Below are positions 56,989-64,000 of a stretch of 64,000 bases of DNA, piece after piece. The notes beneath the pieces are model-generated. The model saw only the letters and a list, made by a program, of their open reading frames with translations. It made no database searches and was not told the DNA's origin. The stretch spans positions 620,001 to 684,000 of the forward strand of contig NZ_LXKN01000018.1 of the NCBI RefSeq assembly GCF_001692325.1, in the 5' to 3' direction. Source of the stretch: Rhizobium sp. AC27/96 (GTDB lineage: Bacteria; Pseudomonadota; Alphaproteobacteria; Rhizobiales; Rhizobiaceae). A program made the position numbers and the translations under genes. Within the stretch, counting starts at the first letter, position 1. The number at the start of each line of letters is the position of its first letter.

Positions 56989-57635
56989 ACGTCGATCGCG
57001 CCCTCATTCTCGATTTCGGCGGGGTCGTCACCCGCACCCTGTTCGAGACGCACGACGTCACTGAGCGCACGCTTGGCCTTCCAAAGGGATCGCTGACCTG
57101 GCTCGGACCATTCGATCCCAAGACGGACCCGCTCTGGGTAGCGATGCAGAATCGCGAGATCACGGAACGTGATTATTGGCTGCAGCGCACTGCCGAAGTC
57201 GGCAAGCTGATCGGCGAAGACTGGACCGACATGCAAACCTTCGTGCGCCGGGCGCGTGGTGCCGAGCCGGAGCTGGTTCTGCGACCGGAAGCGCGCGATG
57301 CCATCCTGCGCGCCAAGGAGGCCGGCCTGAAACTAGCAATCCTGTCCAACGAACTCGACCTTTTCTACGGCGTCGAATTCCGCCAGCGCTTCCCGCTGAT
57401 CGAGCTTTTCGACGTCATCGTCGATGCCACCTACACGAAGATCCTCAAGCCGGATCCCCGCGCCTACGAGCTTGTTCTTGCCGAGCTCAACCTGCCGCGC
57501 GCGGCCTGCGTCTTCGTCGACGACCAGAAGAAGAACATCGAGGGCGCCGAAGCCGTGAACCTGCCTTACGTGCATTTCGACGTTACCCGCCCCGCCGAAA
57601 GCTATGCCCGCGCCCTTGCCATGCTTGGGCTCTGA
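56985..57635 (+). CDS. HAD-superfamily hydrolase
   Basis: A 216-residue HAD-IA type hydrolase or phosphatase. Motif I is LDFGGVVTRT with the nucleophile Asp9; the usual second Asp is Gly, as in several HAD-IA subfamilies. Motif II Ser is in AILSNE, motif III Lys in TKILKPDPRAY, motif IV in FVDDQKKN. It overlaps the Tm-1-like gene by ATGA. It might act on a phosphorylated amino alcohol or clear a side product of the kinase; this is inference. Confidence 0.85.
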   Translation: MNVDRALILDFGGVVTRTLFETHDVTERTLGLPKGSLTWLGPFDPKTDPLWVAMQNREITERDYWLQRTAEVGKLIGEDWTDMQTFVRRARGAEPELVLRPEARDAILRAKEAGLKLAILSNELDLFYGVEFRQRFPLIELFDVIVDATYTKILKPDPRAYELVLAELNLPRAACVFVDDQKKNIEGAEAVNLPYVHFDVTRPAESYARALAMLGL

Positions 57636-57651
57636 AAAAAGAGGATTAGAC

Positions 57652-59007
57652 ATGCGTGAAACCAATTTCATCATCGAAAACAACGCCCGTCACCTGTGGC
57701 ACCCGATGGCGCATCCCGCCGAAATGCAGGCGCATCCGCCGCGCATCATCAATTCTGGCGAAGGCGTCGAGATCGTCGATATACAGGGCAAGAAGGTATT
57801 GGACGCGGTCGGCGGCCTCTGGAACGTCAATCTCGGCTATTCCTGCGAACCGGTGAAAAAGGCGATCCGCGACCAACTCGACAATCTGCCCTACTACTCG
57901 ACTTTCCGCGGCACGACCAACTCGCCGTTGATCGAGCTTTCCTATGAGCTTGCCGAATGGTTCAAGCCGGATGGCCTCAGCCGCTCATTCTTTACCTCCG
58001 GCGGCTCGGATTCGGTCGAGACCTGCCTGCGACTGGCTCGCCAATACCATAAGGTCAACGGTCAACCCGAGCGCACCAAGTTCGTCGCGTTGAAGAAGGG
58101 CTATCACGGCACGCATTTTGGCGGCGCCTCGGTCAACGGCAATCAGAATTTCCGCCGCAACTATGAGCCGTTGCTGCCGGGCGTCATCCACCTGCCCGCC
58201 CCGTTCGCCTATCGCAACCCGTTCAACACGACCGACGGCGCGGAGATCGCAGCGGCCATCGGCCGGCTCTTCGAGGACGAGATCGCCTTCCAGGGCGCCG
58301 ATACCATCGCCGCTCTGATCGTCGAGCCGGTGCTGGGTGCCGGCGGCGTCATCGTCCCGCACGAGACCTTCCTGCCGCTGATGCGCGAAATCTGCGACCG
58401 GCATGGCATCCTGCTGATAGCCGACGAGGTCATCACCGCCTTCGGCCGCACTGGCGCCTGGACCGGATCGCGCCTCTGGGGCGTCAAGCCGGACATGATG
58501 TCGACCGCCAAGGCCATCACCAACGGCTATTTCCCCTTCGGCGCGGTGATGATTTCAGACAAGGTCGCCGAGGCTTTCGAGAGCAACAAGAACTCGATCG
58601 GTAATATCGGCCACGGCTACACCTATTCCGGCCACCCGGTCGGTGCTGCCGCTGCGCTTGCCACATTGAAAGAAACCAAGCGGCTCGACGTCGCCGCCAA
58701 TGCCGCGGCCCGTGGCGAAGAACTCCTGGCCGGCCTGAAGAAGCTGCAGGACAAGCATGAACTGGTCGGCGACATCAGAGGCAAGGGCCTGATGTGCGCC
58801 CTCGAACTCGTCAGCGACCGTGCGAAGAAGAGCGCCGCCGCCAAGGACACCGTCCAGAAGGTCCATGACGCGACCTATGATGCCGGCGTGATGGTCCGCA
58901 CCTCCGGCGCCAATGTCATCCTGTCGCCACCGCTGATCCTGACGGCCGGGGATGTGCAGACGATCCTGACGGCGCTCGATGCCGGCCTTGCCGCAGCGGG
59001 AGCCTGA
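57652..59007 (+). CDS. Class III aminotransferase (amine:pyruvate type)
   Basis: A 451-residue PLP fold-type I omega-aminotransferase. The PLP lysine is Lys287 (STAKAITNGYFPFGAV); Asp258 in LLIADEVITAFGRTG contacts the ring nitrogen; SGGSDSVET holds the phosphate. The sequence resembles putrescine/beta-alanine/taurine-pyruvate aminotransferases. GAGG precedes the ATG 16 nt after the HAD gene. It could convert phenethylamines such as tyramine to the aldehyde. Confidence 0.9.
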   Translation: MRETNFIIENNARHLWHPMAHPAEMQAHPPRIINSGEGVEIVDIQGKKVLDAVGGLWNVNLGYSCEPVKKAIRDQLDNLPYYSTFRGTTNSPLIELSYELAEWFKPDGLSRSFFTSGGSDSVETCLRLARQYHKVNGQPERTKFVALKKGYHGTHFGGASVNGNQNFRRNYEPLLPGVIHLPAPFAYRNPFNTTDGAEIAAAIGRLFEDEIAFQGADTIAALIVEPVLGAGGVIVPHETFLPLMREICDRHGILLIADEVITAFGRTGAWTGSRLWGVKPDMMSTAKAITNGYFPFGAVMISDKVAEAFESNKNSIGNIGHGYTYSGHPVGAAAALATLKETKRLDVAANAAARGEELLAGLKKLQDKHELVGDIRGKGLMCALELVSDRAKKSAAAKDTVQKVHDATYDAGVMVRTSGANVILSPPLILTAGDVQTILTALDAGLAAAGA

Positions 59008-59009
59008 TC

Positions 59010-60293
59010 ATGTCCGATAACGCAGCCCTTATCGCGCGCCGCGACCGGCTTCTCGGCCGCAACATGTCGCTCTTCTACGACGACCCGGTTCATCTGGTGC
59101 GCGGCGAAGGCGTCTGGCTCTGGGATGCCGACGGGCGCAAATATCTTGATTGCTACAACAATGTGCCGCATGTCGGCCATTGCCATCCCCGCGTGGTCGA
59201 GGCGATCACGCGGCAGGCCTCGACGCTGAACACGCATACGCGCTACCTGCACGAAGGCATTCTCGACTATGTCGAGCGGCTGACGGCAACTTTCGACCAA
59301 AGCCTGAACGCCGCGATCCTGACCTGCACGGGCAGCGAAGCCAACGACGTGGCGCTGCGCATGGCGCAGGCTGTTACGGACAAGACGGGCGTCATCGCCA
59401 CCAACCACACCTATCACGGCAACACGACGGCCGTATCGCAGCTGTCGACCCGTATGCCGCCGGTCGGCGGCTTCGGCGGTCATGTCCGGCATGTGCCTGC
59501 ACCGGACAGCTATCGTCCGCTCGGTGGCGAAGGCGGAGATGCCTTCGCCACGGCTTTTGCGGCCGAAGTGGAAAAGGCGATCGCCTCACTTCAGGAGAGC
59601 CCACACGGCTTTTCCGCCATCATCATCGACCCGTTCTTCGCCAATGAAGGCTTTCCGGATCTGCCGCCCGGTTTTATCGACAAGACGGTCGCAGCCGTGC
59701 GCAAGGCCGGCGGCCTCGTGATTACCGACGAAGTGCAGCCCGGTTTCGGCCGCACCGGCACGCATATGTGGGGCCACCAGCACGCCGGCATCGTCCCTGA
59801 CATCGTCACGCTCGGCAAGCCGATGGCCAACGGCCATCCGGTCGGCGGTGTCATTGCCAATATCGACACGATCAATGCGTTCCGCAAGGCGTTCCGCTAT
59901 TTCAACACCTTCGGCGGAAATCCAGTCTCCTGCGCGGCGGCCATGGCGGTGCTTGAGGTCATCCAGGACGAAAATCTCATCGAGAATGCCCGCAATGTCG
60001 GCGAATACACACGCAGCGCTTTCAAGCGGCTTGCCGAGAAGCATTCGATCATCGGCGATGTGCGCGGCAGCGGTCTCTTCATGGGCACGGAATTCGTGCT
60101 CGACAGGCAAACGAAGGAGCCGGCAGCCGCTCAGGCAACCCGGATCGTCAACGCCATGCGCGAACGCGGCGTACTGATGGGCAAGATCGGCATTCACCAA
60201 TGCGCGACGAAGATCCGCCCGCCCATGCCGTTTACCCAAGAGAATGCCGACTACATGTTGTCGATCTTCGACGACGCGCTGTCCGGTCTGTGA
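59010..60293 (+). CDS. Class III PLP enzyme resembling amino-alcohol-phosphate phospholyases (AGXT2L type)
   Basis: A 427-residue fold-type I PLP enzyme. The PLP lysine is Lys270 in VTLGKPMANGHPVGG; this GKPxxNGHP form is typical of AGXT2L1/AGXT2L2, the phosphoethanolamine and 5-phosphohydroxylysine phospholyases, rather than of ordinary transaminases. Asp240 is in VITDEVQPGFGRTG, and the phosphate contact is CTGSEANDVAL. It starts 2 nt after the first aminotransferase and is followed 6 nt later by an APH-fold kinase, the same pairing as hydroxylysine kinase with its phospholyase. A plain transaminase remains possible. Confidence 0.8.
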   Translation: MSDNAALIARRDRLLGRNMSLFYDDPVHLVRGEGVWLWDADGRKYLDCYNNVPHVGHCHPRVVEAITRQASTLNTHTRYLHEGILDYVERLTATFDQSLNAAILTCTGSEANDVALRMAQAVTDKTGVIATNHTYHGNTTAVSQLSTRMPPVGGFGGHVRHVPAPDSYRPLGGEGGDAFATAFAAEVEKAIASLQESPHGFSAIIIDPFFANEGFPDLPPGFIDKTVAAVRKAGGLVITDEVQPGFGRTGTHMWGHQHAGIVPDIVTLGKPMANGHPVGGVIANIDTINAFRKAFRYFNTFGGNPVSCAAAMAVLEVIQDENLIENARNVGEYTRSAFKRLAEKHSIIGDVRGSGLFMGTEFVLDRQTKEPAAAQATRIVNAMRERGVLMGKIGIHQCATKIRPPMPFTQENADYMLSIFDDALSGL

Positions 60294-60299
60294 GGCGGT

Positions 60300-61319
60300 A
60301 TGGCTGATCAGTTGCCGCAGAGCATCCGCGATGCTCTCCAGAAGCGTGCGCTGGAGGCAATCGCCCATTGGCCGGTGCAGGCACATGAGCCTGTCCTGAT
60401 GAAATATCGGGAGAATGCCGTCTTCCGGATTACGCTGGAGGATGGTCAGTTCGCCGCGCTCCGGCTGCATCGGCCGGGCTATCACGACGAGACGAGCCTG
60501 CGCTCGGAGCTGCATTTCATGGCGGCGCTGAAGCTCGGCGGCCTCAATGTGCCGAGCCCGGTTGCGACGAGCGGCAGGCAAAGCCTCGTCCGCTTGCCAG
60601 CCCACCGGCATTTTGCCGAACAGCATGCCGACGTGGTGAGCTGGGTCGACGGCACTCCACTCGGTCAGAGCGGCGTACCGCTCTCGATACCGGCTGAAAG
60701 GCAAGTGGAAATCTTCTTCTGTATCGGCCGGGACATGGCGACCATGCACAACCTCGCCGACGCCTGGCAACCGCCGGAGCGATTCCGCCGCCCTGCATGG
60801 GACGCCGAAGGCTTGGTCGGAGAGAAGCCGCTTTGGGGACGCTTCTGGGATTGCGCGGGGCTTTCGCGTGATGACACGGACGCACTTTCGGCATTGCGTG
60901 GGGAGTTGCGCCATGCGCTCGCGGAGGCAAGCGGGCATGGTCTAGACTACGGGCTGATCCATGCCGACCTCGTACGCGAGAACATTTTCCTGACGGAGAA
61001 CGAGGACAGCGTCGCCTTCATCGATTTCGATGATGCCGGCCATGGCTTCCGCCTCTTCGATCTCGCGACGTCCCTGCTGAAAAACCGCAACGAGCCGGCC
61101 TACCCCGCTATTGAGAAGGCCCTGATCAGCGGCTATCGCAGCCGACGCGAGCTTTCCGATGCGGCGCTCGAAATCCTGCCGCTCTTCATGGTCCTGAGAA
61201 GTCTTACCTATATCGGATGGCTCGCAGAGCGGCCGGAAATACCTGGCGCCACCGAGCGCCTGGCGCGCTACGTCAACGAAAGTCTGGAGATGGCAAGAAA
61301 GCTCAACGCGGCCGCTTGA
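60300..61319 (+). CDS. APH-fold small-molecule kinase (amino alcohol kinase candidate)
   Basis: A 339-residue phosphotransferase of the aminoglycoside/choline/homoserine kinase fold. The catalytic loop is IHADLVRENIF (Asp223, Asn228) and the metal-binding IDFDD follows at 241-245. The N-lobe strand FAALRLHRPGYH likely contains the ATP-contacting residue. It lies 6 nt after the phospholyase-like gene and is the last gene of the IclR operon. I infer O-phosphorylation of an amino alcohol that the phospholyase then splits into aldehyde, ammonia and phosphate. Confidence 0.82.
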   Translation: MADQLPQSIRDALQKRALEAIAHWPVQAHEPVLMKYRENAVFRITLEDGQFAALRLHRPGYHDETSLRSELHFMAALKLGGLNVPSPVATSGRQSLVRLPAHRHFAEQHADVVSWVDGTPLGQSGVPLSIPAERQVEIFFCIGRDMATMHNLADAWQPPERFRRPAWDAEGLVGEKPLWGRFWDCAGLSRDDTDALSALRGELRHALAEASGHGLDYGLIHADLVRENIFLTENEDSVAFIDFDDAGHGFRLFDLATSLLKNRNEPAYPAIEKALISGYRSRRELSDAALEILPLFMVLRSLTYIGWLAERPEIPGATERLARYVNESLEMARKLNAAA

Positions 61320-61336
61320 CATCCTTTCCATTATTG

Positions 61337-61348
61337 TTAACGTGTTAA
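61337..61348 (+). promoter_or_regulatory. TTAAC-GT-GTTAA palindrome upstream of hpaF
   Basis: TTAACGTGTTAA (perfect 5-bp arms) lies between the kinase stop and hpaF. It matches TTAACGTGTGAA (51503-51492, minus strand) at 11 of 12 positions and partly the block at 54827-54838. It may be a second shared operator marking a promoter for hpaFED. Confidence 0.5.
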
Positions 61349-61372
61349 GTAAATGAGGTTCGGGAGGACTTG

Positions 61373-61759
61373 ATGCCACATCTCGCCATCGAATATTCGG
61401 CCAATCTCGACGGCCGCGCCGATATCGGCGCGTTCTGCGAACGGCTGCTGAAGACGGTTCTGGAGACCGGCCTTTTCGAGGTCGGCGCCGTGCGGGTGCG
61501 CGCTTTTCGCGCCGAGCATTACGCAATCGCCGACAAGCTGCCCGAGAACGCCTTCGTCGATCTGAACTTCCGCATCGGCAAAGGCCGCACGGAAGAGGAA
61601 AAGAAGCGCACCGGCGAAGCAGTCTTCGCTGCGGCCATCGATGTTCTCGGGCCACTTTTTGAGACGCCGCATTTCGCCCTTTCGCTGGAAATCCGCGAGA
61701 TCGATGCGGAATTGAGCTGGAAGAAAAACGCCATCCATCCGCGGCTGCGCGGCAAGTAA
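61373..61759 (+). CDS. hpaF: 5-carboxymethyl-2-hydroxymuconate delta-isomerase
   Basis: A 128-residue tautomerase-superfamily enzyme of the homoprotocatechuate meta pathway. Pro at position 2 (MPHLAIEYSANLD) becomes the N-terminal catalytic proline after Met removal. The tail ELSWKKNAIHPRLRGK is typical of CHMI. GGGAGG precedes the ATG; a TTG three bases upstream is not needed. It begins the visible hpaF-hpaE-hpaD order. Confidence 0.92.
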   Translation: MPHLAIEYSANLDGRADIGAFCERLLKTVLETGLFEVGAVRVRAFRAEHYAIADKLPENAFVDLNFRIGKGRTEEEKKRTGEAVFAAAIDVLGPLFETPHFALSLEIREIDAELSWKKNAIHPRLRGK

Positions 61760-61802
61760 AACAGTCCCCTAGCGGGATGCTGCAACATCAAGGGAAGAGA
61801 CG

Positions 61803-63320
61803 ATGTCCAAATTGCAGGAAAACATCGCAAAGGCCGAAACCTATCTGGCCCAGTTCAGGGATCGCGGTGTTCTCAACCGCATCAACGGCGAGGATGTGCC
61901 GGCCGATGATGGCTCGACCTTCGAGACCATTTCGCCTGTCGATCTGAAGCCGCTTGCAACCGTTGCCCGCGGCAAGGCCGCCGATATTGACCGCGCTGCA
62001 AAGGCCGCAAAGGCTGCCTTCGCCGAATGGGCCGCCATGCCCGGCGACGCCCGCAAGAAGCTCCTGCACAAAATAGCAGACGCTATCGTTGCGCGCGCCG
62101 AAGAGATCGCCTTCGTAGAATGCATGGACACCGGGCAATCCATGAAATTCATGGCGAAAGCCGCCCTTCGCGGCGCCGAGAACTTCCGCTTCTTCGCCGA
62201 CCGCGCACCGGAAGCCCGTGACGGCAAGACGCTGCGCGCCGAAGGCCAGGTGAACCTGACGACGCGCGTGCCGATCGGCCCGGTCGGCATTATCACGCCC
62301 TGGAATACGCCCTTCATGCTGTCGACCTGGAAGATCGCGCCGGCTCTCGCCGCCGGCTGCACCATCGTCCACAAGCCGGCTGAATTCTCGCCGCTGACCG
62401 CGCGTCTGCTGGTCGAGATTGCCGAAGATGCCGGCCTGCCGAAGGGCGTCTGGAATCTCGTCAACGGTTTTGGAGAGGATGCCGGCAAGGCTCTGACGGA
62501 ACATCCCCTGATCAAGGCCATCGGCTTCGTCGGCGAAAGCCGCACTGGTTCGATGATTATGAAGCAGGGTGCCGACACGCTGAAGCGGGTTCACTTCGAG
62601 CTCGGCGGCAAGAACCCGGTCATTGTCTTCGCCGATGCCGATCTTGAGCGCGCGGCTGACGCCGCCGTCTTCATGATCTATTCTTTGAATGGCGAGCGCT
62701 GCACGTCCTCTTCGCGCCTGCTGGTCGAGGAAAGCGTCTACGACAAATTCACCGCCATCGTTGCCGAGAAGGCGAAACGCATCAAGGTCGGCCATCCGCT
62801 TGATCCGGAAACCGTCGTCGGCCCACTCGTTCATCCTGTGCATGAGAAGAAGGTACTGGAATACATTCAGATCGGCCGTTCGGAGGGGGCCACGCTTGCC
62901 GCCGGCGGCGAGAAGGTCAACGGCCCGGGCGGCGGTTGCTACGTCTCCCCCACGCTGTTTACCGGCGCCAACAACCAGATGCGCATCGCCCAGGAGGAAA
63001 TCTTCGGGCCGGTGCTGACGGCCATCCCCTTCAAGGACGAAGCCGATGCGCTCGCCCTTGCCAACGACGTCCAGTACGGCCTGACGGGCTATCTCTGGAC
63101 TTCCGACGTGACGCGCGCCTTCCGTTTCACCGATCATCTCGAAGCCGGCATGATCTGGGTAAATTCGGAAAATGTGCGCCACCTGCCGACCCCCTTCGGT
63201 GGGGTCAAGAGCTCCGGCATCGGCCGCGACGGCGGCGACTGGTCTTTCGATTTCTACATGGAAACCAAGAACGTCGCCTTCGCCACCAAGCCGCACGCCA
63301 TCCAGAAACTCGGCGGCTGA
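61803..63320 (+). CDS. hpaE: 5-carboxymethyl-2-hydroxymuconate semialdehyde dehydrogenase
   Basis: A 505-residue NAD-dependent aldehyde dehydrogenase that oxidises the ring-cleavage product of homoprotocatechuate. Catalytic Glu is in HFELGGKNPVIVF and Cys in LNGERCTSSSRLL. Segments NRINGEDVPADDGSTFETISP and SVYDKFTAIVAEKAK are typical of HpaE. GGGAAGAG precedes the ATG. It lies 43 nt after hpaF and 43 nt before hpaD. Confidence 0.93.
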   Translation: MSKLQENIAKAETYLAQFRDRGVLNRINGEDVPADDGSTFETISPVDLKPLATVARGKAADIDRAAKAAKAAFAEWAAMPGDARKKLLHKIADAIVARAEEIAFVECMDTGQSMKFMAKAALRGAENFRFFADRAPEARDGKTLRAEGQVNLTTRVPIGPVGIITPWNTPFMLSTWKIAPALAAGCTIVHKPAEFSPLTARLLVEIAEDAGLPKGVWNLVNGFGEDAGKALTEHPLIKAIGFVGESRTGSMIMKQGADTLKRVHFELGGKNPVIVFADADLERAADAAVFMIYSLNGERCTSSSRLLVEESVYDKFTAIVAEKAKRIKVGHPLDPETVVGPLVHPVHEKKVLEYIQIGRSEGATLAAGGEKVNGPGGGCYVSPTLFTGANNQMRIAQEEIFGPVLTAIPFKDEADALALANDVQYGLTGYLWTSDVTRAFRFTDHLEAGMIWVNSENVRHLPTPFGGVKSSGIGRDGGDWSFDFYMETKNVAFATKPHAIQKLGG

Positions 63321-63363
63321 GCTGCCAATACACACAATAAGTACGCATAAAGAGGAGGAACAA

Positions 63364-64000
63364 ATGCCCCTGCCGAAACCCAATCTCTATCCGCCCTTCA
63401 ACATCGTGCGCCTCAGCCATGTCGAATTCGGTGTCACCGATCTTGCCAAGTCCCGCGCCTTCTATGTCGACACGCTTGGCCTGCAGGTAACGGACGAGAC
63501 GACCGATACAATCTACCTGCGGGCAATGGAGGAGCGCGGTCATCACTGCATCGTGCTCAAGAAATCCGACAAGGCCGAAGCTCGCGATCTCGGCTTCAAG
63601 GTCTTCAGCGACGAGGACCTCGACAAGGCAGCGCATTTCTTCAAGGGCAAGGACCTGCCGGTGAAATGGGTCGAGCGTCCGTATCAGGCGCGGACCTTCC
63701 GCACCCGCGACCCGCACGGCATCCCGCTTGAATTCTATTCGAAGATGGACCGCTTGCCGCCGATCCATCAGAAATACGCCCTCTACAAGGGCGTGAAGCC
63801 TCTGCGCATCGACCACTTCAACTGCTTCTCGACCAATGTCGACGAGAGCGTTGCCTTCTACAACGAGCTCGGCTTCCGCGTCACCGAATACACGGCGGAC
63901 GAAGAAACCGGACGTCTCTGGGCTGCCTGGACCCACCGCAAGGGCGGCGTCCACGACATCGCCTTCACCAATGGTCGCGGCCCGCGCCTGCACCACACCG
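63364..64000 (+). CDS. hpaD: 3,4-dihydroxyphenylacetate 2,3-dioxygenase, N-terminal 212 residues (cut by window edge)
   Basis: A type I extradiol dioxygenase that opens the ring of homoprotocatechuate with Fe(II) or Mn(II). Two vicinal-oxygen-chelate domains are visible: the N-terminal one (RLSHVEFGVTDLAKSRAFYV) and the catalytic one (LRIDHFNCFSTNVDESVAFY). Metal ligand His151 and a second His at 210 (GPRLHHT) are present; the third ligand Glu lies beyond the window. GAGGAGG precedes the ATG. Confidence 0.93.
   Translation, partial: MPLPKPNLYPPFNIVRLSHVEFGVTDLAKSRAFYVDTLGLQVTDETTDTIYLRAMEERGHHCIVLKKSDKAEARDLGFKVFSDEDLDKAAHFFKGKDLPVKWVERPYQARTFRTRDPHGIPLEFYSKMDRLPPIHQKYALYKGVKPLRIDHFNCFSTNVDESVAFYNELGFRVTEYTADEETGRLWAAWTHRKGGVHDIAFTNGRGPRLHHT

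Overview
The window looks like chromosome or a large replicon of a Rhizobiaceae member (Rhizobium/Agrobacterium/Ensifer type). The basis is the roughly 60 % GC content, the alphaproteobacterial protein repertoire (class Ib nrdHIEF, Tim44-like and FUSC proteins, many sugar and aromatic uptake clusters), tight ATGA/TGATG gene junctions and intercistronic hairpins after solute-binding-protein genes. I saw no tRNA, rRNA, CRISPR array, insertion sequence, phage gene or origin.

Layout. 1-4433 (-): kdp operon for the high-affinity K+ ATPase (small membrane ORF, kdpF, kdpA, a second small membrane ORF, kdpB, start of kdpC), with a KdpE-like box upstream. 4976-10938: a LacI regulator and a convergent five-gene sugar/polyol operon (aldolase, Gfo/Idh/MocA dehydrogenase, lyxose-isomerase-like cupin, PfkB kinase, Zn-dehydrogenase) with two operator-like palindromes 55 bp apart. 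10969-15671: Crp/Fnr regulator, a His-rich exported protein behind an FNR-type box, Tim44-like protein, a small protein, HU, and a glycerophosphodiesterase. 15855-20098 (-): nrdHIEF behind a cobalamin riboswitch and an NrdR box. 20259-22744: zinc chaperone AztD with a Zur-like palindrome, and an acyltransferase. 22961-30324: LacI regulator, sugar ABC importer and an ADP-ribosylglycohydrolase-family enzyme. 30411-33845: GntR regulator, ACS-family MFS transporter and mannonate dehydratase-type enolase. 33888-41033: unlinked genes (FUSC exporter, CPA1 antiporter, SfnG-like monooxygenase, glycosyltransferase-like protein, PhyH oxygenase and small proteins).

41131-64000 is the most coherent part: a 4-hydroxyphenylacetate (homoprotocatechuate) pathway with an upstream funnel. 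HpaA-like regulator and hpaBC (hydroxylation) sit at the left; hpaF, hpaE and hpaD (meta-cleavage) sit at the right edge. Between them lie a branched-chain-type ABC importer, an amidohydrolase, an aldehyde dehydrogenase, an APC permease, an IclR regulator, a Tm-1-like protein, a HAD hydrolase, two class III PLP enzymes and an APH-fold kinase. The second PLP enzyme resembles amino-alcohol-phosphate phospholyases and is followed 6 nt later by the kinase. My main hypothesis is that kinase plus phospholyase turn a beta-hydroxylated arylamine (octopamine type) into an arylacetaldehyde, which the aldehyde dehydrogenase passes to the hpa pathway. Two promoters of this cluster carry the same perfect 17-bp palindrome GGTTCATTATTTGAACC plus a second conserved block at identical spacing, which suggests one regulon, probably under the IclR protein.
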